A DNA stretch of 6,121 nt, from assembly GCA_027047745.1 (NCBI GenBank), contig JALTUB010000154.1, forward strand, positions 1 to 6,121, given 5' to 3'. Position numbers and translations under genes: made by a program. Of the stretch, positions 1-5,170 are shown piece after piece. A model generated the notes under the pieces. The model saw only the letters and a program-made list of their open reading frames with translations, did not search any database and was not told where the DNA came from. Source of the stretch: Sulfurimonas sp. (GTDB lineage: Bacteria > Campylobacterota > Campylobacteria > Campylobacterales > Sulfurimonadaceae). Numbering within the stretch: position 1 is the first letter of the stretch; each line of letters begins with the position of its first letter.

Positions 1-51
1 GGTAAAGACCAAACATATAAACCACCCATAAAAAGAGTCAATTTTCGCTAA
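1..51 (+). CDS. Possible 3' end of an upstream gene (partial)
   Basis: Reading frame 1 is open from the window edge to a TAA at 49-51 and gives a short basic tail ending in PPIKRVNFR. A stop 19 bases before the next start would suit this tightly packed genome. Sixteen open codons in one of three frames is not significant by itself. The other strand offers a rival reading, a gene starting at the ATG at 29-27 or 16-14. I do not recognise the product, and the call is weak. Confidence 0.22.
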   Translation, partial: GKDQTYKPPIKRVNFR

Positions 52-58
52 TTTATGA

Positions 59-64
59 TATACT
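59..64 (+). promoter_or_regulatory. Candidate -10 box for the FliK-like gene
   Basis: TATACT follows TATGA, the same context (TATGATATA) as the stronger -10 upstream of the response regulator at 3010-3015. No convincing -35 is visible, as is usual for the housekeeping sigma factor in Campylobacterota. Expected transcription start is about 70-72, which coincides with the ATG at 71. Confidence 0.45.
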
Positions 65-70
65 CTAAGA

Positions 71-1354
71 ATGATAAATCTAGTTTCAAATAAACAACTT
101 GATATTATACTTACAAATACAAACAAAGCTCTATCAGAAGTTATAAAAAATGCAACACCTTTGGAGCTTAAAAGTATCTCACAAGATATATCTAAGTCAA
201 AGGATTTAAAATCAATCATCAATACTCTACTTAAACAAACTGCAAATGATTCTAGCTCTGACAAAGCTCTTTTAAATCTTGTAAAAAACAATCCTACACT
301 TAAAAACTTAGGTGCGATTTCTGACACACTTAAGGATTTGGTATCTACTCTTAAAAATGATAAAAAGATGCTTCCTATCCAAAACAAACTGAAAAGTTTT
401 TTGGTGGATATAAAAGATGTGTCTCCATCAATTTTAAAACAGAAGATTGATAATAGTGGTCTCTTTTTAGAATCAAAACTAAAAAATGTTCAAAATCCTC
501 AGGTTGAGCTTAAAAATATTTTAGAATCACTCACAAAAACGCTAGATAAAAGTAAGATATTTAATGTAACAGTTTTAAGTGAAAAGTTAAGCGATATATT
601 GAACTCACAACCCATAAAAGGAGCTTCCAACAGAGCTTTAGTACAAATTTTACAAGAAAATCAAAACCAACTTCAAGAGATAGGAAAGAGTATCAAAGAT
701 GTAGTTAAGAGATTACAAGTTCATCAAGAAAATCCTATCAATAAAACTGACATAATAAATTCTAAAGATGTTATAACAAATATAAACAAGTTACTACAAT
801 TTACAAGTAAAGAGCAACTATCTACAAACAATAATATCAAAGAGATAATCAATCATGATTTAAAAGCCATACTCAACAAAGCAAGTGATGAGATAACAAA
901 ATCAGACTCTCCAAACAGACAAGAAGTTTTAAAATATATAGACAAATTAGCACTGCAAATAGACTATAACCAACTTGTTTCACACCTCTCAAACGCATCT
1001 TCACTTTTCGTTCCTTTTTCTTGGGAGCAGATGAAAGAGGGGCATATCAACATTCATAAAGACTCACAAAAAAGATTTTATGTAGATATTGACCTTAAAC
1101 TTAAAGAGTATGGAGAGTTAAATCTCAAACTTACTATGTATGACAAAAATCAGTTAAATCTACATATATACTCTAACTCTTCTAGCTTAAAAGAGATGGT
1201 AAAAGATAAGCTTTCTTCACTTCGTTCTTCTTTGATAGAGAGCAACATCACACCAAGAGAGATAAGGCTTTTGGACATAAAAGAGAAAAAAGCACCCTCC
1301 CCTTATGATGTAAGTAATGAAAATATAAATATCGGTTTTGAGGTAAAAGGATGA
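71..1354 (+). CDS. FliK-like flagellar hook-length control domain protein
   Basis: A 427-residue protein whose C-terminal part (about 313-403) reads as a flagellar hook-length control domain. It has a PFSWEQM entry, the strand pair YVDIDLKLKEYGELNLKL, then LNLHIYSNS and a helix with LKEMVKDKLSSLRSSLIESNITPREIRLLD. The first 300 residues are Lys/Asn/Leu-rich and helical, contain the block SPSILKQKIDNSGLFLESKL (119-138) seen in FliK relatives, and hold no cysteine, which suits a secreted or export-apparatus-bound protein. In the family, this C-domain contacts the cytoplasmic C-domain of FlhB to switch export from hook to filament subunits. The next gene is such an FlhB C-domain and overlaps this one, which supports the role. 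From memory Campylobacter has a similar pair (Cj0849c/Cj0848c) besides its main FliK, so this may be a second FliK-like protein and fliK is not assigned. ATG 71 is the only possible start (in-frame stop at 56-58, no in-frame ATG/GTG/TTG before codon 31), and it lacks a Shine-Dalgarno sequence. Confidence 0.8.
   Translation: MINLVSNKQLDIILTNTNKALSEVIKNATPLELKSISQDISKSKDLKSIINTLLKQTANDSSSDKALLNLVKNNPTLKNLGAISDTLKDLVSTLKNDKKMLPIQNKLKSFLVDIKDVSPSILKQKIDNSGLFLESKLKNVQNPQVELKNILESLTKTLDKSKIFNVTVLSEKLSDILNSQPIKGASNRALVQILQENQNQLQEIGKSIKDVVKRLQVHQENPINKTDIINSKDVITNINKLLQFTSKEQLSTNNNIKEIINHDLKAILNKASDEITKSDSPNRQEVLKYIDKLALQIDYNQLVSHLSNASSLFVPFSWEQMKEGHINIHKDSQKRFYVDIDLKLKEYGELNLKLTMYDKNQLNLHIYSNSSSLKEMVKDKLSSLRSSLIESNITPREIRLLDIKEKKAPSPYDVSNENINIGFEVKG
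1340..1350 (+). promoter_or_regulatory. Ribosome binding site of flhX inside the FliK-like gene
   Basis: GAGGT at 1340-1344 lies six bases before the ATG at 1351, with a second purine run AAAAGG abutting it. It lies inside the upstream gene's last codons, so flhX translation is probably coupled to it, with possible re-initiation at the ATGA overlap. Confidence 0.6.
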
Positions 1355-1602
1355 AAAAAGCAGCTGCTCTAAGATATGATACAGATAAAGAGAATGCACC
1401 TAGAGTTTTAGCAAAAGGTGAAGGTGAAGTAGCAAAAAACATCATAAAAATCGCAGAATTAAATGACTTGCCAATAAAAAAAGATGAAGACCTAATCGAA
1501 CTTTTATCAAAGGTAGAGATAGACAAAGAAGTCCCTGAAGCTCTTTATAAAGCAGTTGCAGAAGTATTTAGCTTTATCTACAAAACAACAAAAAAAGACT
1601 AG
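1351..1602 (+). CDS. flhX: Stand-alone FlhB C-terminal domain protein (FlhX/FlhB2)
   Basis: At 83 residues this matches the part of FlhB downstream of its autocleavage site. It shows KKAAALRYD at the N-terminus (in FlhB this follows the NPTH motif), then ENAPRVLAKGEGEVAKNIIKIA, LNDLPIKKDEDLIELL, and VPEALYKAVAEVFSFIY at the end. There is no NPTH cleavage site and no membrane segment, so the protein is in effect the cleaved FlhB C-fragment made as a separate gene. In H. pylori the homologue FlhX can stand in for the FlhB C-terminal fragment in flagellar export (literature knowledge). The ATG lies in the ATGA overlap with the FliK-like gene, indicating one operon and likely translational coupling of the two partners. 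The gene ends eight bases from the convergent gene at 1611. Confidence 0.9.
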   Translation: MKKAAALRYDTDKENAPRVLAKGEGEVAKNIIKIAELNDLPIKKDEDLIELLSKVEIDKEVPEALYKAVAEVFSFIYKTTKKD

Positions 1603-1610
1603 ATGGTATC

Positions 1611-1922
1611 TTAATGTTTTTGGGATAGTTCAAAAAGATAATCATGCATATCAAAATAACCTATGATGATCTCAAACATAGTTCTCCAACCAAGTTCAAA
1701 AAAGATAAGTAGTACAAAAAAACTAACTACTAAAAGTGCTTTTTCTTTTAAATTTAAACTCTTTTGTATCTTATCATCTATCTTTTTTAGCAAAGAAATA
1801 TTTTGAATAAGATAATCTCTTGATAAAAAGATTATAACAGGCAAAGCGAAAACTCCAACATAATATAAAAACAGTAATATATCCTGAGTTATAAACCTAT
1901 TAAACAGTAAAATATCCCACAT
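1611..1922 (-). CDS. Small DUF4282-like two-helix membrane protein
   Basis: Function unknown. From the preferred start the protein is 103 residues. It opens with MWDILLFNRFITQDIL, has a hydrophobic helix (LFLYYVGVFALPVIIFL), a basic linker (KKIDDKIQKSLNLKEK), and a second helix (ALLVVSFFVLLIFFELGWRT). It ends with the family-like tail E-x2-WR-x3-E-x3-GYF-x-MH-x2-L. The FNRFIT opening and this tail resemble DUF4282 proteins, small inner-membrane proteins without an assigned role. The frame stays open to an earlier ATG at 1961, but ATG 1922 is preferred. It has AAAAGGC six bases upstream, the earlier ATG has no ribosome site, and the candidate -10 at 1957-1952 would put the transcript start downstream of 1961. 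It is convergent with flhX across eight bases, and no hairpin terminator is visible between them. Confidence 0.72.
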   Translation of the reverse strand: MWDILLFNRFITQDILLFLYYVGVFALPVIIFLSRDYLIQNISLLKKIDDKIQKSLNLKEKALLVVSFFVLLIFFELGWRTMFEIIIGYFDMHDYLFELSQKH

Positions 1923-1951
1923 GTTTTTGCCTTTTATTTCATTTATTAGGT

Positions 1952-1957
1952 ATTTTA
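1952..1957 (-). promoter_or_regulatory. Candidate -10 box for the DUF4282-like gene
   Basis: TAAAAT read on the minus strand from 1957 to 1952. It predicts a transcript start near 1945 and a leader of about 22 bases carrying the AAAAGGC ribosome site before ATG 1922. Confidence 0.35.
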
Positions 1958-1969
1958 CCATTAAAATAG

Positions 1970-1975
1970 TAAAAT
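1970..1975 (+). promoter_or_regulatory. Candidate -10 box for plsY-folB
   Basis: TAAAAT on the plus strand predicts a transcript start near 1982 and a leader of about 22 bases. This leader contains the ribosome site AAGGTGA (1994-2000), three bases before the plsY ATG. No clear -35 is seen. Confidence 0.35.
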
Positions 1976-2003
1976 ATCATCATTAAAAATATTAAGGTGA
2001 TTT

Positions 2004-2618
2004 ATGGATTTTTTATTTAATGCAAATGTACAATTTTTTATAGTAGCTTATTTAGTTGGTGGTATTCCTTTTGGTCTTTTACTTGCTAAGCAATTTGCTG
2101 GAGTAGATATAAAAGCAAGTGGTTCTAAAAGCATTGGAGCGACTAATGTTTTACGAGTTGTTAAAGAGACAAACCCATCTTTAGCAAAAAAACTTGGAGC
2201 TGCAACCTTAGCTCTTGATACCTTAAAAGGTATGTCAGTTTTGGCTATGGCTTACTTTATGGGGATGAGTGAAGCAACACTTTGGGGTATAGGAGTTTTA
2301 GCAGTCATTGGTCACTGTTTCTCCCCTTACTTAAACTTTGAAGGTGGAAAAGGCATCGCAACTGGTATGGGTGTCATGATGTTTATGCTTCCACTAGAGA
2401 CACTTATAGCACTTATTGTTTGGGGAGTTTTAGCAAAAACACTAAAAATATCTTCTGTTTCATCTTTAACAGGTGTTCTTTCACTTTTAGTTTCTAGCTT
2501 TTATATTCATCCAAATATGGCTCATGCACCAGTAGTATTGATAGTATTTATTCTATTTTACAAACACATACCAAATATCATTCGCCTTTTTAAAGGTGAA
2601 GAAAAACGCGTTGTTTAA
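2004..2618 (+). CDS. plsY: Acyl-phosphate:glycerol-3-phosphate acyltransferase PlsY
   Basis: This integral inner-membrane enzyme transfers an acyl group from acyl-phosphate to glycerol-3-phosphate, giving lysophosphatidic acid, the first step of phospholipid synthesis. The 204 residues are full length for the family and strongly hydrophobic, with several membrane helices. The conserved motifs are present in order: GGIPFG (19-24), SGSKSIGATNVLR (39-51, with the GATN phosphate-binding element), LDTLKG (71-76), GHCFSPYLNFEGGKGIATG (103-121, with the Gly-rich loop around K116), and YKHIPNIIRLFKGEE (186-200). The start has a good ribosome site, AAGGTGA, three bases upstream. The stop shares a base with the folB start (TAATG), so the two genes form an operon, an unrelated pathway pairing that as I remember recurs in Campylobacterota. 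Confidence 0.95.
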   Translation: MDFLFNANVQFFIVAYLVGGIPFGLLLAKQFAGVDIKASGSKSIGATNVLRVVKETNPSLAKKLGAATLALDTLKGMSVLAMAYFMGMSEATLWGIGVLAVIGHCFSPYLNFEGGKGIATGMGVMMFMLPLETLIALIVWGVLAKTLKISSVSSLTGVLSLLVSSFYIHPNMAHAPVVLIVFILFYKHIPNIIRLFKGEEKRVV

Positions 2619-2947
2619 TGAAGATTTATATTGAAGATTTGAAGTTCCAATGTATTATTGGGATTTTAGATTTTGAAAGAACGACAAAACAAAATGTAAT
2701 CATAAATGTAGAGATAGAATATACCTTTGATAAATCATTTTTAGACTATGCTAAAGTTGTAAACTTCATCAAAACAAGTATGATAAACAATAAATTTCTT
2801 CTTATTGAAGATGCTTTAAATGATATATCCCATTCTCTTAAAAAAGAGTTTTTAGCTATTGACTCTTTATATTTAAAAATCACAAAATCTTCTATATTAC
2901 CCGACTGCACGGTAAGTGTTAGTAACTTCAGCAATTTCAATTCTTAA
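2618..2947 (+). CDS. folB: Dihydroneopterin aldolase FolB (short form)
   Basis: FolB cleaves 7,8-dihydroneopterin to 6-hydroxymethyl-7,8-dihydropterin and glycolaldehyde in folate synthesis. At 109 residues this is shorter than the usual 115-120. The family signature is visible: IEDLKFQCIIGILDFERTTKQ (5-25, with E20-R21), DYAKVVNFI (43-51, catalytic-type Y44), FLLIEDAL (60-67, E64) and LYLKITKSSILPDC (84-97, K90). These correspond to the Glu, Tyr, Glu and Lys active-site residues of the better-studied enzymes. The missing length lies between the second strand and the Tyr helix, where the usual acidic stretch ending in D-L-x2-T-V is reduced to TFDKSFL. The ATG overlaps the plsY stop and the nearest AAAGGTGAA (2592-2600) is too far away, so translation probably depends on coupling to plsY. 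Confidence 0.85.
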   Translation: MKIYIEDLKFQCIIGILDFERTTKQNVIINVEIEYTFDKSFLDYAKVVNFIKTSMINNKFLLIEDALNDISHSLKKEFLAIDSLYLKITKSSILPDCTVSVSNFSNFNS

Positions 2948-2949
2948 TC

Positions 2950-2990
2950 TAAACTTTATCTTTTTTTAAAGAAAATTGAAATAAACTTTA
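2950..2990 (+). repeat. 9-bp direct repeat upstream of the response regulator
   Basis: TAAACTTTA occurs at 2950-2958 and again at 2982-2990, with start-to-start distance 32 bases, about three helical turns. The downstream copy reaches into the -35 position of the promoter at 3010. OmpR-family regulators commonly bind spaced direct repeats, so this may be an autoregulatory site. That role is inferred. Confidence 0.4.
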
Positions 2991-2992
2991 AA
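2965..2992. repeat. 7-bp inverted repeat upstream of the response regulator
   Basis: TTTAAAG (2965-2971) and CTTTAAA (2986-2992) are exact reverse complements with a 14-base spacer. It is AT-only except one pair, is preceded by seven Ts, and is not followed by a T-run on the plus strand. It is a poor terminator and could be an operator overlapping the -35 region. Confidence 0.35.
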
Positions 2993-3009
2993 TTAACCTA
3001 AAAGTATGA

Positions 3010-3015
3010 TATAAT
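3010..3015 (+). promoter_or_regulatory. -10 box (TATAAT) for the response regulator gene
   Basis: Perfect TATAAT in the context GTATGATATAATTCGC predicts a start near 3022 and a leader of about 25 bases. The leader holds AGGAAA (3035-3040), six bases before ATG 3047. The -35 position (about 2987-2992, TTTAAA) is weak. The promoter separates this gene from folB, which ends 99 bases before the ATG. Confidence 0.7.
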
Positions 3016-3046
3016 TCGCACAAATTTTTTACACAGGAAACAATTA

Positions 3047-3721
3047 ATGAGAATTCTAATTATTGAAGATGAAGTTACACTAAATAAGATGTTAGCAGAG
3101 GGACTAAAAGAGTTTGGTTACCAAAGTGATGTTGTTGAAACACTTAAAGATGGTGAATATTATCTTGATATACGAAACTATGATTTAGTGCTTATGGACT
3201 GGATGCTTCCAGATGGAAACTCAGTAGATATTATTAATGATATTAAAACTAAGACACCAAAAACAGTAGTAGTTGTACTTTCTGCTAGAGACGACAATGA
3301 AAGCGAAATAGAAGCACTTCGTTCTGGTGCTGATGAGTATATCAGAAAACCATTTGATTTTGATGTTCTTATAGCTCGTATAGAGGCTCGTCTTCGTTTT
3401 GGTGGGAGTAATATTATTGAGATTGAAGATTTAACAATAAATCCTGAAGAAGAAAAAATTATCTACAAAGAACAAGAGATAGAACTTAAGGGTAAGCCAT
3501 TTGAGGTTCTTACTCACTTAGCTCGTCATCGTGATCAAATCGTTTCAAAAGAGCAACTTCTTGATGCTATTTGGGAAGAACCAGAGTTAGTAACTCCAAA
3601 TGTAATCGAAGTTGCAATTAACCAGATTAGACAAAAAATGGATAAACCATTAGAGATTACAACTATTGAAACTGTTCGTCGTCGTGGTTATAGATTTTGC
3701 TTTCCTAAAGAAGTAAACTAA
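3047..3721 (+). CDS. OmpR-family response regulator, HsrA/CosR orthologue with intact receiver
   Basis: A 224-residue cytoplasmic transcription regulator. Receiver domain about 1-112: acidic pair E7-D8, phosphoacceptor D51 in LVLMDWMLPDG, S79 in VVLSARDD, and K101 in the EYIRKPF motif, so every residue needed for phosphorylation is present. Winged-helix DNA-binding domain about 124-220: GKPFEVLTHLARHRDQIVSKEQLL, the helix around NVIEVAINQIRQKMDKP and the wing ETVRRRGYRF. This half is almost identical to my recollection of H. pylori HP1043 (HsrA), an essential orphan regulator, and C. jejuni CosR, which controls oxidative-stress and housekeeping genes. Those proteins have lost the phospho-Asp and lack a cognate kinase, whereas here a kinase gene follows after 66 bases. 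The gene has its own promoter and a good ribosome site. Nine of 15 arginine codons are CGT, unlike the neighbours, suggesting high expression. Confidence 0.93.
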   Translation: MRILIIEDEVTLNKMLAEGLKEFGYQSDVVETLKDGEYYLDIRNYDLVLMDWMLPDGNSVDIINDIKTKTPKTVVVVLSARDDNESEIEALRSGADEYIRKPFDFDVLIARIEARLRFGGSNIIEIEDLTINPEEEKIIYKEQEIELKGKPFEVLTHLARHRDQIVSKEQLLDAIWEEPELVTPNVIEVAINQIRQKMDKPLEITTIETVRRRGYRFCFPKEVN

Positions 3722-3732
3722 ACCACTTTTTT

Positions 3733-3777
3733 CTTAATCTTTGTTATAATGCTTAGGTACTTTTAACAAAGATTAAG
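3733..3777 (+). promoter_or_regulatory. Perfect 14-bp inverted repeat covering the kinase ribosome site (putative RNA switch or operator)
   Basis: CTTAATCTTTGTTA (3733-3746) and TAACAAAGATTAAG (3764-3777) are exact reverse complements around a 17-base spacer. In RNA the pairing can extend outward by a U3732-G3778 wobble and U3731-A3779, so the whole Shine-Dalgarno AAGGA (3775-3779) pairs with UUCUU (3731-3735). No T-run follows on either strand, so it does not look like an intrinsic terminator. A transcript starting from the internal -10 at 3745-3750 would lack the 5' arm. The inverted repeat is seen directly. Its role as a translational switch or as an operator is inferred. Confidence 0.65.
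3745..3750 (+). promoter_or_regulatory. -10 box (TATAAT) for the histidine kinase gene
   Basis: Perfect TATAAT overlaps the last two bases of the 5' arm of the inverted repeat. Expected start is near 3757, inside the spacer, giving a leader of about 31 bases with only the 3' arm and the ribosome site. The ten bases TTTGTTATAA here recur at 5118-5127 before the ferredoxin gene. Confidence 0.55.
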
Positions 3778-3787
3778 GATATTTATC

Positions 3788-5092
3788 ATGTTTGCTAAAC
3801 GCAGTATTAGAAAAGAATTTTTATTTCAATTAATTTTTGCTTCCATCTCTCTTATCCTTATATTTTCATCTATTTTGTACTTTTACATAGAAAACTCTAT
3901 CTACGAAGAGAAAAATAATGAACTAATACAATATGCAAAAAATGTACTAGACAACAAAGCAATCACACAACTGAATGATGAAACACTTAATCAAAACTTT
4001 TTATCCCTAAACTTAGAGATGTTGAAACTAAAAACTAGACATAAAGATATAAACATATATGAAAAAACAGAGAAGAAAAAAACTTATTTAACAATCATCT
4101 ATCCGTACAACTTAGACAATATGACTTATCTCAAGGTCACAAAAGATATAACACCTACAAAAAAATTACTTGACAAAATTTTACACTATATTTTCATCAT
4201 AAACCTTGCAGGGTTTTTACTCGTCATAGTTTATGCTATTGCTTTATCAAAAATGCTTGTTGCACCAGTAAAAACACTTAACGCAAAGCTTTCAAATATG
4301 AATGAGCATCTTATAAAACCTATAGATATTGAAAAGTTACCTTTAGAGTTTGAGCCACTTGGTTTAACCATAAATCACCTTATCTCAAGGATTCAAAACT
4401 TTGTCAAATATCAAAAAGAGCTTTTCATCGGAACAGCTCATGAGCTAAAGACACCACTCGCAGTTATAAAGTTAAAAAACCAAGTTACCCTAATAAAAAA
4501 ACGAACTCCAGATGAGTATATAGAAGCATTAAATGTCACTAACAAAACAATAGATGAAATGAATGTAATAGTTTCAAATATACTAAATATAGGTAGACAA
4601 GAGGGAGCACAACTTGATAAACCTGTCGAAGTAGATGTTATAGAAATATTAAAAAACAAAGCAGATGATTTTAACTTACTAGCAGCAAACCAAAATAAAA
4701 AACTTGTTATGGATTTTAAGCCAAGTGTATTTATGGCAAGTATTCAAGTTGGACTACTCAACCAAATCATACAAAACTTTCTTCAAAATGCTCTTAAATT
4801 TACGCCGGAAGGAAAGTCTGTAAAACTAAAAAGTTCTCAAGATGATGTTGGCTTACTTGTTGAAGTTATTGATGAGGGATGTGGTATCGATAACACAGTT
4901 GATCTGTTTGCTCCTTTTAAAAGACAAGGAAATAAATCTGGTGTTGGACTAGGTCTATTTTTGGCAAAAAGTGCTGCAGATGCTCTTGGAGCGAATATAA
5001 ATATAAGAAACAGAGAAGATGATATAGATGGAACAATAGCCTCTCTTCAGCTAAATTCTAAACTTTCTTGCATCTTACCTCTTAAAAATTAA
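3788..5092 (+). CDS. Membrane sensor histidine kinase, partner of the HsrA-like regulator
   Basis: A 434-residue inner-membrane kinase. Order of parts: first membrane helix about 11-33, a periplasmic sensing region of about 98 residues (34-131) with no recognisable ligand motif, a second membrane helix about 132-155, and a HAMP-like linker about 156-207. The dimerisation helix carries the H-box TAHELKTPLAVIK, with phosphorylatable H218. The ATPase domain has the N-box NFLQNALKF (N330, N334), G1 DEGCGI (362-367), F-box FAPFKR (374-379) and G2 GVGLGLFLAK (385-394). All catalytic motifs look intact, so it should autophosphorylate and pass phosphate to a regulator, most likely the adjacent one with D51. 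It starts 66 bases after that gene with AAGGA eight bases before the ATG. That ribosome site lies in the inverted repeat, so kinase output may be set separately from the regulator. The signal sensed is unknown. Confidence 0.93.
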   Translation: MFAKRSIRKEFLFQLIFASISLILIFSSILYFYIENSIYEEKNNELIQYAKNVLDNKAITQLNDETLNQNFLSLNLEMLKLKTRHKDINIYEKTEKKKTYLTIIYPYNLDNMTYLKVTKDITPTKKLLDKILHYIFIINLAGFLLVIVYAIALSKMLVAPVKTLNAKLSNMNEHLIKPIDIEKLPLEFEPLGLTINHLISRIQNFVKYQKELFIGTAHELKTPLAVIKLKNQVTLIKKRTPDEYIEALNVTNKTIDEMNVIVSNILNIGRQEGAQLDKPVEVDVIEILKNKADDFNLLAANQNKKLVMDFKPSVFMASIQVGLLNQIIQNFLQNALKFTPEGKSVKLKSSQDDVGLLVEVIDEGCGIDNTVDLFAPFKRQGNKSGVGLGLFLAKSAADALGANINIRNREDDIDGTIASLQLNSKLSCILPLKN

Positions 5093-5122
5093 AATTTCAA
5101 AAACAATAAAGGTTAATTTTGT

Positions 5123-5128
5123 TATAAA
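5123..5128 (+). promoter_or_regulatory. Candidate -10 box for ferredoxin-ppx
   Basis: TATAAA in the context TTTTGTTATAAATC predicts a start near 5135 and a leader of about 36 bases. The leader holds TAAGG (5159-5163), seven bases before ATG 5171. A second candidate, TATAAC at 5152-5157, is less likely because its transcript would exclude the ribosome site. Confidence 0.45.
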
Positions 5129-5170
5129 TCGGTCACTAAATACTAAAAGTATATAACATAAGGTTTTTTA

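Larger units (their letters stand above)
1951..1976. repeat. Perfect 8-bp inverted repeat between divergent genes
   Basis: TATTTTAC at 1951-1958 and GTAAAATA at 1969-1976 are exact reverse complements separated by ten bases. Each arm contains a TAAAAT -10-like box facing outward on its own strand. It could be an operator or simply two facing -10 boxes. It is too AT-rich to be judged by eye. Confidence 0.5.

Noticed and set aside
1..29. Divergent minus-strand gene starting at ATG 29-27 (MGGLYVWSL) or ATG 16-14
   Set aside because: Only five to nine codons are visible, there is no good ribosome site, and there is little room for a second promoter. It cannot be supported from this window.
1217..1526. 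Minus-strand frames opposite the FliK-like/flhX junction
   Set aside because: They lie opposite two well-supported genes, have no ribosome sites, and their products show no recognisable motif.
1590..1625. Bidirectional terminator between flhX and the convergent gene
   Set aside because: An A-run and a T-run face each other, but no stable G-C stem can be formed in the eight-base gap or its flanks.
1923..1961. Longer start (ATG 1961) for the DUF4282-like gene, adding 13 residues
   Set aside because: There is no ribosome site, it lies upstream of the likely transcript start, and the extra residues are not part of the recognisable MWDILLFNRFIT opening.
3733..3780. The inverted repeat as an intrinsic terminator of the regulator gene
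   Set aside because: The stem has only three G-C pairs and no T-run follows it on the plus strand (GGATATTTATC) or on the minus strand (AAAAAAG). The T-run at 3727-3732 lies before the stem.
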